From: JAIXWP01 sp041391745
GTDB lineage: Bacteria; Bacteroidota; Bacteroidia; Flavobacteriales_D; Sanyastnellaceae
Direction of reading: 5' to 3'
Length of the DNA: 64,000 bases
Assembly (NCBI GenBank): GCA_041391745.1
Contig: JAWKNK010000001.1
Location: 285,276 to 349,275 of the forward strand
How positions within the stretch are numbered: the first letter of the stretch is position 1; every line of letters starts with the position of its first letter. The notes under the pieces are model-generated. The model saw nothing but the letters and a program-made list of their open reading frames with translations. It ran no database searches and was not told the origin of the DNA. The position numbers and the translations under genes were made by a program. Shown one piece after another: positions 1 through 7,232 of the stretch.

Positions 1-299
1 TTCACTTGCGAATATGCCCTGTAACTATTCCTACCTAGATTATAACCTGGTTCTTTGAGTTGCTCTAATGCAGCTCTGTTTAAACTTCCACCAGGTAAGT
101 AAACAAAATTATTCCTTGCAAAAACAGAAGCTCCGACAAGTTGAATGTCTAAGAAAGCGCGAGAATCAACTATTGAAGATGGATTGTTGTAAACTGTATT
201 GATGGGTGCTCGTGAACTTCCCGCAATACCGAGGTTGTCTTGACCAAAAAGAAAAATGGAAAAGAGTGAAAATAGGGATATGAGGAGTAATTGTTTCAA
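1..299 (-). CDS. Partial exported outer-membrane protein, DUF5723-like (N-terminus only)
   Basis: The reading frame stays open from a TTG at 299 down to the window edge, so only about the first 99 residues are visible. It starts with a strong signal peptide (KQLLLISLFSLFSIFLFGQ) followed by a mature start with DNLGIAGSS and VYNNPSSIVDSRAFLDIQLVGA. That asparagine/proline pattern and the phrase about FLDIQLVGASVFARNNFVYLP resemble the DUF5723 beta-barrel proteins of Bacteroidota. An ATG slightly upstream (at 315) is in another frame and stops at once, and the same frame is closed by TAA at 341, so TTG is the best start. Family assignment is from memory of the motif; the exported nature is directly visible. 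Confidence 0.6.
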   Translation of the reverse strand, partial: MKQLLLISLFSLFSIFLFGQDNLGIAGSSRAPINTVYNNPSSIVDSRAFLDIQLVGASVFARNNFVYLPGGSLNRAALEQLKEPGYNLGRNSYRAYSQV

Positions 300-357
300 A
301 CGATCTCTTGCATATACGAAAATGAAACCATTTGGTTTTTATTTCACATGATACAAG

Positions 358-1200
358 TTATTTTTTCACCTCTAAAACGTTGATATCGAAATAAATTGGT
401 GTTTTTGCAGGGATGATTCCCGTTCGGCTTCCCTCCTCTCCAAAGGCCAATTCAGAAGGCATGCAGATCAACGCACGTTCACCTTTTTTCAAAAATGAAA
501 GTCCATATTGAAGTCCTGGAATCAATTGCCCGGGCTTTCCAAATGTCGTTCTCATGTAGGTCAAACTATCCTGTCTCGTTCCATCTAGCCAATACGTGTT
601 GTATTCAATATCCACATCATTGCCGGCCTCAATAGATTCACCCTCAGTTTTAGAAATCCAGGTAATAGAAACTTTTCCATGATCTTCCCAATTCATAGAT
701 TGAGTGCTCTGACAAAGTTTAATAGCACTCATCTCATCCATTAGATCTTCTTGAGCTTTATGCATGAAATAGGAGCAAATATTATCATCAGCATCGAATC
801 TTCTTTCCATCATAACCTCTAAAACGACATTTGGCTTTGACACCAATATTGCCGAATCTTCTGGAAAAAAAGAATAGGCCTCCTTGCCTGGAACTATGTA
901 ACGGTTCACTTCACCTTGACGCATTTCATTGATATCTTTTAGAATGACTTCCGAAGGAATGTATGAATACAATTCTTCTGGATGAACCAAGATATAAGTT
1001 ATGCTTCGCGTATTTGACGAATCTGGATTGATGCCCACTTGAAGCGCATAATAATTTGCAATCAAAGAAGTGCTTTGGTCATTTCCGAGCATCACCATTT
1101 TTTTAAAATGGTTTTCATCCAATTCTGAATAGCCTGGAAATTGCTCCTTACAAGCAAATAATAAAAGAGAAGCTAGTGTAATCAGTACAATTTTTTTCAT
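358..1200 (-). CDS. FKBP-type peptidyl-prolyl isomerase lipoprotein
   Basis: A 280-residue lipoprotein: the N-terminus ends in the lipobox LLFAC, so it should be lipidated and cell-envelope located. The last ~95 residues form an FKBP domain (YNTYWLDGT, QLIPGLQYGLSFLKKGE, PSELAFGEEG, PIYFDINVLEV), which would catalyse cis/trans isomerisation of X-Pro bonds during folding of exported proteins. The middle ~150 residues have no family I recognise. It starts 1 nt after the end of the gldI-like gene, and both follow nrnA, so the three are probably one operon transcribed from the nrnA promoter. In gliding Bacteroidota a second PPIase often sits next to gldI, so a role in folding T9SS or gliding components is a reasonable inference. 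Confidence 0.88.
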   Translation of the reverse strand: MKKIVLITLASLLLFACKEQFPGYSELDENHFKKMVMLGNDQSTSLIANYYALQVGINPDSSNTRSITYILVHPEELYSYIPSEVILKDINEMRQGEVNRYIVPGKEAYSFFPEDSAILVSKPNVVLEVMMERRFDADDNICSYFMHKAQEDLMDEMSAIKLCQSTQSMNWEDHGKVSITWISKTEGESIEAGNDVDIEYNTYWLDGTRQDSLTYMRTTFGKPGQLIPGLQYGLSFLKKGERALICMPSELAFGEEGSRTGIIPAKTPIYFDINVLEVKK

Positions 1201-1201
1201 A

Positions 1202-1723
1202 TCAATTTATAGCTACAAGTTCTAAATCATAAACCAATGGCATGTCATGACTCACCTTATTGGAATCGCCGGTAAGACCGAAAGCTAAATACGAAGGCAA
1301 AATCACTTTTGCTTTGTCACCAACATGCATCAGCAGTAACATTTCATGCAATCCACTTTCTACATTGTCCTGTCCTACTTTAAACGTTCCTGGCTTATCT
1401 CTCGATGCCTCGTAAAGTTGCTTTCCATCAAATTGCTGCACGGTGTATGCGATACTCACTATGTCATCCGTTTTTGCTAACTCACCCGTCCCATTTTCAT
1501 ATATCCAGTAGCGAAGTCCAGTTCCCGTTGTAATTACACTCCAACCTTTGTTCTTTATAAATTCGTTAATCTCAACAATTTCTGCTTCATGTTTTGCTTT
1601 ATTCATTGCCACTAAATCCGCGGCCATTTGGTTGGGATCCACCACTGTTTCTGATTGTTTGCTATTCTTACAACCATTGCAACCTATGAGTGTAATCAAT
1701 ACTATGATTCCAAAAATTCTCAT
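1202..1723 (-). CDS. gldI: GldI-like FKBP peptidyl-prolyl isomerase lipoprotein
   Basis: A 173-residue lipoprotein with a signal peptide ending at a GC cysteine (LIGCNGC). Residues ~75-173 form an FKBP domain with the motifs VSIAYTVQQFDGKQLYE, VESGLHEMLLLMHVGDKAKVILPSYLAFG and a GDSNKVSHDMPLVYDLEL ending that resembles Flavobacterium GldI, a gliding-associated PPIase. The start codon overlaps the nrnA stop as ATGA, indicating translational coupling, and the next FKBP gene follows 1 nt later. The nrnA-gldI-PPIase order is the one I know from Flavobacteria. No other gld gene is in view, so the GldI name rests on this similarity and gene order; a generic FKBP lipoprotein is the alternative. Confidence 0.72.
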   Translation of the reverse strand: MRIFGIIVLITLIGCNGCKNSKQSETVVDPNQMAADLVAMNKAKHEAEIVEINEFIKNKGWSVITTGTGLRYWIYENGTGELAKTDDIVSIAYTVQQFDGKQLYEASRDKPGTFKVGQDNVESGLHEMLLLMHVGDKAKVILPSYLAFGLTGDSNKVSHDMPLVYDLELVAIN

Positions 1724-2751
1724 GCACTTAAAATTTCATCATGTTTAGCACTCAATTCTGTTCTCATTCTTTTGAGCGCTTCTTCCATCGTTTCCATTGT
1801 TGCACCGCCTGCGGCGTTCATATGTCCACCTCCATTCCAAGAAGCTCTTGCGTATTTATTTACGTCAAAATTCCCCTTTGATCTCAGAGAAACTTTAATC
1901 TCATTATTTCCTTCTCTTAAAAATGCGGCCACCTTCACATGCTTCAGACTCAAAGCTTGATTTACCAAACCTTCTGTATCGCCTGGGCGATACCTAAATC
2001 TGTCGAGTTCTTCTTTCGTTAATGAAATAATCGCCCAAACGCCATCTTCATCCGACTCCAGTTTTTCGCTTAGTGCATAACCCGTAAGGCGCATTCTATC
2101 CAATAAGTTGGTATCATAAACTTGACGGTGCACATTCGCATGATCCAACCCAAGTTCCATTAAATGAGCCACTATGTAGTGAGTATCAGGACTCACAGAT
2201 GGGAATCTAAACGATCCACTATCAGTCATTATTCCACAATAGATGCATTCGGCGGCTTTCAAATCAATCTGAGTTTTCCAGCCACATTGATCAGCAAAGC
2301 GATACACCATTTCACAAGTGCTACATGCCTTTGTATCGCTATATGTTACTACTGGAAAATCACCCGGCTGTTGGTGATGGTCAATGAGAATTATAGGACA
2401 TGTCAACTTTTGCATCTCTTGCATCATGTCATTTCCAGTGCGTAAAAAGACGTTGTAATCCAATACAAAAACCAGGTCTGCACTTTCTAGAGTCGATTTG
2501 GCCAATTCCGTAGCTTGGTCGAATAGGATAATATTTTCATAGCCGTTCATCCAACTTAAAAAGTCAGGTGCACCATCTGGCAAAACCACTTTTACATTCT
2601 TATTCAAATTTGAAAGAATGTGGTAAAGTCCCAGGCTTGAGCCCACAGCATCTCCGTCGGGCGACTTGTGACTAGTGATTACAATTTGACCAGCATTTGC
2701 AACGAGGTCTTTTGCTCTCTGAATGTCTGTTTCACTTAAAATTCTTGACAT
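1720..2751 (-). CDS. nrnA: DHH-family phosphoesterase, NrnA-type nano-RNase/pAp phosphatase
   Basis: A 343-residue cytoplasmic enzyme of the DHH/DHHA1 superfamily. NrnA-type proteins degrade 2-5 nt RNA fragments and dephosphorylate pAp, using two Mn ions. Visible motifs are SHKSPDGDAVGSSLG (metal site I), FVLDYN, the DHH signature in LIDHHQQPGDFP, and the C-terminal DHHA1 glycine patch NGGGHMNAAGG. The longest ORF begins at 2778, but I prefer the ATG at 2751 (MSRILSETD): a perfect TATTTTTG promoter box lies in the 27-nt extension, 4 nt before this ATG. The 3' end overlaps gldI by 4 nt (ATGA). Divergent from the gene at 2823. Confidence 0.9.
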   Translation of the reverse strand: MSRILSETDIQRAKDLVANAGQIVITSHKSPDGDAVGSSLGLYHILSNLNKNVKVVLPDGAPDFLSWMNGYENIILFDQATELAKSTLESADLVFVLDYNVFLRTGNDMMQEMQKLTCPIILIDHHQQPGDFPVVTYSDTKACSTCEMVYRFADQCGWKTQIDLKAAECIYCGIMTDSGSFRFPSVSPDTHYIVAHLMELGLDHANVHRQVYDTNLLDRMRLTGYALSEKLESDEDGVWAIISLTKEELDRFRYRPGDTEGLVNQALSLKHVKVAAFLREGNNEIKVSLRSKGNFDVNKYARASWNGGGHMNAAGGATMETMEEALKRMRTELSAKHDEILSA

Positions 2752-2755
2752 GGTC

Positions 2756-2763
2756 CAAAAATA
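2756..2763 (-). promoter_or_regulatory. TAnnTTTG promoter box for nrnA, 4 nt before the start codon
   Basis: On the minus strand the box reads TATTTTTG followed by GACC and then ATG. It fits the Bacteroidota -7 consensus TAnnTTTG perfectly. With this spacing transcription should start at or next to the A of ATG, giving a leaderless mRNA. The box also excludes the longer ORF start at 2778. Confidence 0.6.
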
Positions 2764-2822
2764 GGCTGAAGGGCCCAATTGTTGTAAAATTCATCACTAA
2801 ACTTGCAAACGCATTTATCACC

Positions 2823-3311
2823 ATGAAAAAGTTATTGTTTTTTCTACTTCTTGCGCCACTATTGGGTTTTGTGCCACATAAGTTTTATGTGACCAACAAT
2901 ATTGTGGAATACAATGCACGAACCAAGCTGTACGAAGTGACCTGTAAAATCTTTACGGATGACTTAGAACGTGCCATTAGTCCAGATGGGAAGTCCATGT
3001 TTTTAGGAAGTGAAAATGAAAATATTGATGCTGATGCGTTTATTGAAAAATATGTATCAGACCATTTTAAAATCACTTTGAACGGTCAAAAAATGACTTT
3101 CAAGTATATCGGCAAAGAAGTTGAACCCGACCTTACTCATGTCTATTTCGAGTTCAGTTATGTAGATCTTCCTACGTCAGTAACCGTCGAAAACAATTGC
3201 TTCTTTGATATTTTTGAAGGACATAAAAACATTATCGATTTGCGATTAAATGGATGGTATAAGACTGTAATTCTTACTGCAGAGCATCCAATCGAATCCA
3301 ACAACAGATAG
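2823..3311 (+). CDS. Exported DUF6702-like protein
   Basis: A 162-residue protein with a signal peptide (KKLLFFLLLAPLLGF) and no lipobox. The mature part begins HKFYVTNNIVEYN and contains KLYEVTCKIFTDDLE, FKITLNGQ and FEFSYVDLP, the pattern of the small all-beta DUF6702 family found in Bacteroidota, often beside metalloproteases. I know no proven function. The ORF could be extended to 2697, but that extension overlaps the nrnA coding region and lacks a signal peptide, so ATG 2823 is chosen. A TAAACTTG sequence (one mismatch to TAnnTTTG) about 20 nt upstream could be its promoter. It ends 1 nt before nth. Confidence 0.72.
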   Translation: MKKLLFFLLLAPLLGFVPHKFYVTNNIVEYNARTKLYEVTCKIFTDDLERAISPDGKSMFLGSENENIDADAFIEKYVSDHFKITLNGQKMTFKYIGKEVEPDLTHVYFEFSYVDLPTSVTVENNCFFDIFEGHKNIIDLRLNGWYKTVILTAEHPIESNNR

Positions 3312-3312
3312 T

Positions 3313-3945
3313 ATGACAAAGAAGGAAAAGGCGGCATATATTATCGAAGAACTGGAAAAGCTCTACCCGACTACGCCAATTCCATTGGATCACAGTGACC
3401 CCTACACCCTTCTTGTTGCGGTTTTACTTTCTGCTCAATGCACGGATGAACGCGTCAATAAGGTGACACCAAGTTTGTACAAACGAGCGAATAATCCTTT
3501 TGACATGATTAAATTATCTGTCAAGGAAATTGAGGAAATCGTTCGTCCATGTGGGTTGTCGCCAGCCAAAAGCAAAAACATTTTTGGGTTGAGCGAAATC
3601 ATTATCAATAAGCACAATGGTGAAGTTCCTCAAACTTTTGAAGAACTTGAGGCTTTGCCCGGTGTTGGACATAAAACGGCTTCTGTAGTAATGGCTCAGG
3701 CTTTTGGTGTCCCTGCCTTCCCTGTCGATACACATATTCATCGATTGATGACCCGTTGGAAATTGACAAACGGAAAAAGTGTAGAGCAAACGGAAAGAGA
3801 TGCAAAGAAACTATTTCCAGAACATCTCTGGAATAAACTCCATTTACAGATTATTTTTTACGGAAGAGAATATTCACCTGCACGAGGCGACTTGAGTAAG
3901 GACTTCATAACCGCTCATGTCAACGCTAAAAAACCAAAAGCATGA
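3313..3945 (+). CDS. nth: Endonuclease III lacking the iron-sulfur cluster
   Basis: A 210-residue HhH-GPD DNA glycosylase/AP lyase that removes oxidised pyrimidines in base-excision repair. The helix-hairpin-helix LPGVGHKTASVVM carries the catalytic lysine, and FPVDTHIHR carries the catalytic aspartate. LLSAQCTDERVN is also typical. The C-terminus (FYGREYSPARGDLSKDF...) has none of the four cysteines that bind the [4Fe-4S] cluster in E. coli Nth; the only cysteines are in SAQC and RPCG. Loss of the cluster is known in some relatives, so the enzyme may still work. It overlaps the downstream ATP-grasp-like gene by ATGA. Confidence 0.9.
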   Translation: MTKKEKAAYIIEELEKLYPTTPIPLDHSDPYTLLVAVLLSAQCTDERVNKVTPSLYKRANNPFDMIKLSVKEIEEIVRPCGLSPAKSKNIFGLSEIIINKHNGEVPQTFEELEALPGVGHKTASVVMAQAFGVPAFPVDTHIHRLMTRWKLTNGKSVEQTERDAKKLFPEHLWNKLHLQIIFYGREYSPARGDLSKDFITAHVNAKKPKA

Positions 3946-4808
3946 AAGCAGGATGGAGAAATAACTATAACGACAAAACCAAGTGGATTGAAGTCATCGG
4001 AAAAGATTTAAAATTTGCTTTTGGTGATTTAAAAAAGTGGCTTTCGAATGGTGGTAAGCTTCCCTCCATCCTCGTATATCCAGATTTTCCAAGTAAAAAA
4101 ACAACCATTTTTAAAATTGCGAATCGTTTAGGTTACCGTATTACCAACAAGCTTATTTCAAATCCAGAAGTAGTGCTTTACTTCGAAGATCAAACTTTTG
4201 GAGAGCATGCAGATTACCTTAGAAAACGCTTTCCCAATGCTCTAAATCTGGATTGTACGGACATCTCAAAAAACAAAGTCGATGCTATTCATCTAAAGGT
4301 TTTTGGGTATAATACGATTATTGATCCGAAAAAATATTCTGGAAAAGCTGTTCAAAAAAGTGATATCAACGCGCTGCACGATGGCGCGATAGTCGATTGT
4401 CCGCTAGATGAAACAAAAGAAGGCTCAATTTACCAAATACTGCTCGACAATGTTTTTGACGATGAATATGTTGTCGATTTTAGAGTGCCGGTAATCAGTG
4501 GAGAAATACCGCTTTGCTACAAGAAATTCAAGCGAATGAACGTTCGGTTTACCAATGAGGTTTCGCGATCAGAAATGGTTGAAGTCAATTCTATTTTATC
4601 AAGTGATGAGCAAAATTCAATCATCGAATTTGCGAAAGCTATGAAAGTGGACTTTTGTGAATTAGATATTTTACGCCATTCAGACGGACGTATATTTATC
4701 ATAGACGTCAACAAAACTCCCTATGGGCCGCCATTTGGACTTCAAGAATCAGATGAAGCAGTAAGTCGACTGACCTCATTGTTCAAAAAATCATTTATAG
4801 AGAAATAA
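3942..4808 (+). CDS. ATP-grasp-like protein of unknown substrate
   Basis: A 288-residue cytoplasmic protein. The C-terminal third resembles the metal/ATP end of ATP-grasp ligases: an acidic VDFCELDILRHSDGRIFIIDVN segment with the D...DVN pattern followed by PYGPP. The N-terminus (VYPDFPSKKTTIFKIANRLGYRITN) looks like a preATP-grasp alpha/beta domain and HLKVFGYNTIIDP is reminiscent of related proteins from polysaccharide gene sets. I cannot name the substrate. Its start overlaps the nth stop by 4 nt (ATGA), so it is translationally coupled to a DNA-repair gene, but this need not mean a common pathway. A strong bidirectional terminator follows. Confidence 0.6.
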   Translation: MKAGWRNNYNDKTKWIEVIGKDLKFAFGDLKKWLSNGGKLPSILVYPDFPSKKTTIFKIANRLGYRITNKLISNPEVVLYFEDQTFGEHADYLRKRFPNALNLDCTDISKNKVDAIHLKVFGYNTIIDPKKYSGKAVQKSDINALHDGAIVDCPLDETKEGSIYQILLDNVFDDEYVVDFRVPVISGEIPLCYKKFKRMNVRFTNEVSRSEMVEVNSILSSDEQNSIIEFAKAMKVDFCELDILRHSDGRIFIIDVNKTPYGPPFGLQESDEAVSRLTSLFKKSFIEK

Positions 4809-4810
4809 AA

Positions 4811-4832
4811 AAGGCGTTCTACTGAACGCCTT
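4811..4832. terminator. Bidirectional rho-independent terminator
   Basis: Perfect 9-bp stem AAGGCGTTC / GAACGCCTT with loop TACT, flanked by A-rich sequence on the left and a TTTTCTTTTT tract on the right. It sits between the convergent ends of the ATP-grasp-like gene and fabI and can serve both. Confidence 0.88.
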
Positions 4833-4857
4833 TTCTTTTTCATATTATTTTAGAGAA

Positions 4858-5679
4858 TTACTCTCCGTCTGTTGCAAATCTCTCAACTACATTTTGAGTT
4901 ACACCAGTGATGCTGAATCCACCATCGTGGAATAAATTCTGCATCGTAACGTACTTACACAAGTCACTGAATAAAGCCACACAGTAGTTTGCACATGCTT
5001 CAGCATCTGCATTTCCAAGTGGAGACATTGCTTCAGAGTAATTGATGAAACCATCAAAACCTTTCACCCCACTTCCAGCTGTGGTAACAGTAGGAGACTG
5101 TGAAATGGTATTGATACGTACTTTCTTATTCGTTCCATAGTGGTAACCGAAACTTCTAGCGATACTTTCCAAAAGTGATTTAGCGTCTGCCATATCATTG
5201 TAATCAGGGAAAATACGCTGAGCAGCGATGTAAGTAAGAGCTACTACAGAACCCCAATCATTGATAGCATCCTTTTTATAGGCGGCAGCAAGCATTTTGT
5301 GCAAACTTGTAGCGCTCACGTCAAGAGTTTGCTTGTACCATTCGTAATTCAAATCTGTGTAATGACGACCTTTTCTTACGTTTGGAGACATACCAATACT
5401 GTGAAGCATAAAGTCAAATTTTCCACCGAAATGTTCCATTGACTTATCCATCAAATTGGCAACATCCTGCTCGTTGGTAGCATCCGCAGGAATAATTGGG
5501 GCATTAATTTTTTCAGCAAGCTGATTGATTTCACCCATTCTCATCGCTATTGGAGCGTTGGTCAAAACGATCTCAGCACCTTGTGCATGAGCGATTTCCG
5601 CAACTTTCCACGCGATCGACATATTGTTAAGGGCTCCACTGATAATTCCCTTTTTTCCTTTTAATAGATTATTCGACAT
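4858..5679 (-). CDS. fabI: Enoyl-[acyl-carrier-protein] reductase (NADH)
   Basis: A 273-residue cytoplasmic short-chain dehydrogenase of the FabI type, catalysing the last reduction step of each fatty-acid elongation cycle and the target of triclosan-type inhibitors. Features are the FabI-like nucleotide-binding start KGIISGALNNMSIAWKVAE, HSIGMSP, and the catalytic Tyr and Lys in the Y-x6-K motif DYNDMADAK. RINTISQSP and SPLGNADAEACAN complete the fold. Length matches FabI. It has its own promoter box (TAGCTTTG at 5699-5706) that overlaps the 3' end of the upstream flavoprotein gene, and it ends at the shared terminator with the ATP-grasp-like gene. Confidence 0.95.
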   Translation of the reverse strand: MSNNLLKGKKGIISGALNNMSIAWKVAEIAHAQGAEIVLTNAPIAMRMGEINQLAEKINAPIIPADATNEQDVANLMDKSMEHFGGKFDFMLHSIGMSPNVRKGRHYTDLNYEWYKQTLDVSATSLHKMLAAAYKKDAINDWGSVVALTYIAAQRIFPDYNDMADAKSLLESIARSFGYHYGTNKKVRINTISQSPTVTTAGSGVKGFDGFINYSEAMSPLGNADAEACANYCVALFSDLCKYVTMQNLFHDGGFSITGVTQNVVERFATDGE

Positions 5680-5698
5680 AGGGTCTAATTTAGATTAG

Positions 5699-5706
5699 CA
5701 AAGCTA
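5699..5706 (-). promoter_or_regulatory. TAnnTTTG promoter box for fabI
   Basis: The minus strand reads TAGCTTTG, a perfect match to the Bacteroidota -7 box, ending 19 nt before the fabI ATG. It overlaps the last codon of the upstream gene, so fabI can be transcribed separately from it. Confidence 0.45.
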
Positions 5707-6931
5707 ATAGGATTTTTTATCTTCCAAAGTTTTTGAAATAGAGTTTGCAGCTAGCATCGCTGTGGTCCATGCTGCTTGAAAATTGAAACCGCCTGTTACA
5801 GCGTCGATATCCAATACTTCACCTGCAAAGTATAACCCAGGCAACTTCTTTGATTCCATTGTTTTAAAATCAACTTCAGACAACTTCACTCCTCCTGCTG
5901 TTACAAATTCATCCTTGAAGGTGGACTTTCCGGTTACATCAAATTCCATCTCACAAATACATCTTGCCAAATCATCCAATTTTTTATTTGAAATGTCTGC
6001 CCAATTCAAATGTGCAATTTGAATTTTATTCAGGAAATACCTCCATAACCTAGATGAAAATTGAAATGGATTTTGATTGCCTACATTCTTCCTAGCATTT
6101 GATTCTTTGTACCATTTCAAAGTGTCAACCACACTTGATGTCTCTTCGCCTCCTCTCCAATTAATTTCAATTTTGAAATGATAATCAACTTTATTCAATT
6201 CACGAGCTGCATATGCAGACATTCTTAAAACTGCTGGACCGCTAACGCCCCAATGCGTAATTAATAATGGTCCTTCTGACTGAATTTTAAGTGATTTGAT
6301 TTTTATAAATGCCCATTCGACAGAAATCCCTGCAAGTTCGTGCAAGGATTTATCATCAATATTGAAAGTAAAAAGTGATGGAACTTGTTCCACCATTTCG
6401 ATTCCAAGCGAATTTATTAGCGCAAACGTTTGCGGACTACTTCCTGCTGTCATTACCACTGCATCGGCAAGAAGAATTACCCGATTGGCATGAAATCATC
6501 CACTTCGATTCCTGTTTTTCCATGCTCACTACATGCTCGTGCAAAATCACTTTCGTGTTATTTTTTGCCACTTCATTTTCTAAACAATCAATAATTGTTT
6601 GACTAGAATCGGTAGTTGGAAATACTCTTCCATCCTCTTCTATTTTCAGCTCAACATTTCTATTAGAAAACCATTCAAAAGTATCACCACATTGAAAGGT
6701 ATGAAACGGACCAAGGAGCTCTTTTTTACCTCTTGGATAATATTCAGTTAGTTCCTTTGGATCAAAGCACGCATGAGTAACATTGCACCTACCTCCCCCG
6801 CTAATCTTGACTTTCGCGAGGGTTTTGTTTGATTTTTCTAGAATAATAATTTGCGTATCATCATCTGTTTTCAGATTTGCTGCACAAAAAAAACCTGCTG
6901 CTCCACCGCCGATAATGACAATTCTTTTCAA
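5704..6931 (-). pseudogene. HI0933/YhiN-family FAD oxidoreductase, frameshifted
   Basis: Two adjacent minus-strand frames make one ~409-residue flavoprotein. The first (6931 to 6437) has the dinucleotide fold RIVIIGGGAAGFFCAANL and the family motif VKISGGGRCNVTHA. The second (to 5704) has VVMTAGSSPQ, GPLLITHWGVSGPAVL, FVTAGGV and the FAD-binding end LYFAGEVLDIDAVTGGFNFQ. Both match the HI0933 family, whose function is poorly known. The frames join between about 6478 and 6500: the first frame reads on out of register while the second continues as HANRVILLADAVVMTAG. One extra base (or two missing) explains this. The rest is intact, so a sequence error is as likely as a true mutation. fabI follows directly. 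Confidence 0.85.
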
Positions 6932-6979
6932 GACAAATATTTTGGTTCAAAGATGAATTCAAAAAGCTATAAAACCAAA

Positions 6980-7004
6980 AAGTCCCACCTCGTTGGCGGG
7001 ACTT
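6980..7004 (-). terminator. Rho-independent terminator of a small minus-strand transcript
   Basis: Read on the minus strand: AAGTCCCGCC, loop AACGA, GGTGGGACTT, then TTTTGGTTTT. On this strand the one non-Watson-Crick pair is G-U; read on the plus strand it would be an A-C mismatch and no T tract follows. The structure therefore favours transcription on the minus strand, ending the unit that begins near 7106 or acting as an attenuator before the flavoprotein gene at 6931. Confidence 0.7.
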
Positions 7005-7023
7005 AATGGCTTAAACTGAAAAA

Positions 7024-7095
7024 CTAAAAACTATCGTAATTGTTTGAGCCAGGACGGCTCAACTCAACTAACTCTTTATGTGTATCAAGGTACAC
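7024..7095 (-). CDS. Possible 23-residue small ORF inside the promoter-terminator unit
   Basis: From a GTG at 7095 the minus strand encodes VYLDTHKELVELSRPG followed by SNNYDSF and TAG. The start would be ~11 nt after the predicted transcription start and the stop lies ~20 nt before the terminator, a layout that fits a mini-gene. The composition looks protein-like and non-repetitive. However, an open frame of 23 codons is expected by chance about one time in three, and there is no RBS evidence, so this is weak. An in-frame TAG just upstream fixes the 5' limit. Confidence 0.25.
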   Translation of the reverse strand: MYLDTHKELVELSRPGSNNYDSF

Positions 7096-7232
7096 TACCT
7101 AAATACAGAGCAAATATACAGGAATATATTTTGAATATCCTAATTTATAACATCAAATTAACTAATTTTCTAACACTACCATGACATTCCCCTATCTATC
7201 AGTTGATTTGAATCATCCCTATTTTGGGTATA

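Larger units (their letters stand above)
6970..7118 (-). ncRNA. Candidate small RNA or leader: promoter box, hairpin and terminator
   Basis: This 300-base gap between the flavoprotein and GlcD-like genes holds a compact minus-strand unit. A perfect TATATTTG box lies at 7111-7118; transcription would start near 7106. Inside are a small hairpin GTGTA/TACAC (about 7080-7095), a 7-bp hairpin TTGAGCC-GTCCT-GGCTCAA (7044-7062), and the terminator at 6980-7004. It could be an independent sRNA of ~135 nt, an attenuator leader for the flavoprotein 39 nt downstream, or an mRNA for a tiny protein. I recognise no Rfam-type family. The rest of the gap, 7119-7232, is AT-rich with nothing visible. Confidence 0.4.

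Noticed and set aside
2697..2822. N-terminal extension of the DUF6702-like gene
   Set aside because: It overlaps nrnA and destroys the signal peptide at ATG 2823.
7044..7062. Hairpin TTGAGCC/GGCTCAA as a terminator
   Set aside because: It has no T tract on either strand; it is more likely an internal structure of the small transcript.
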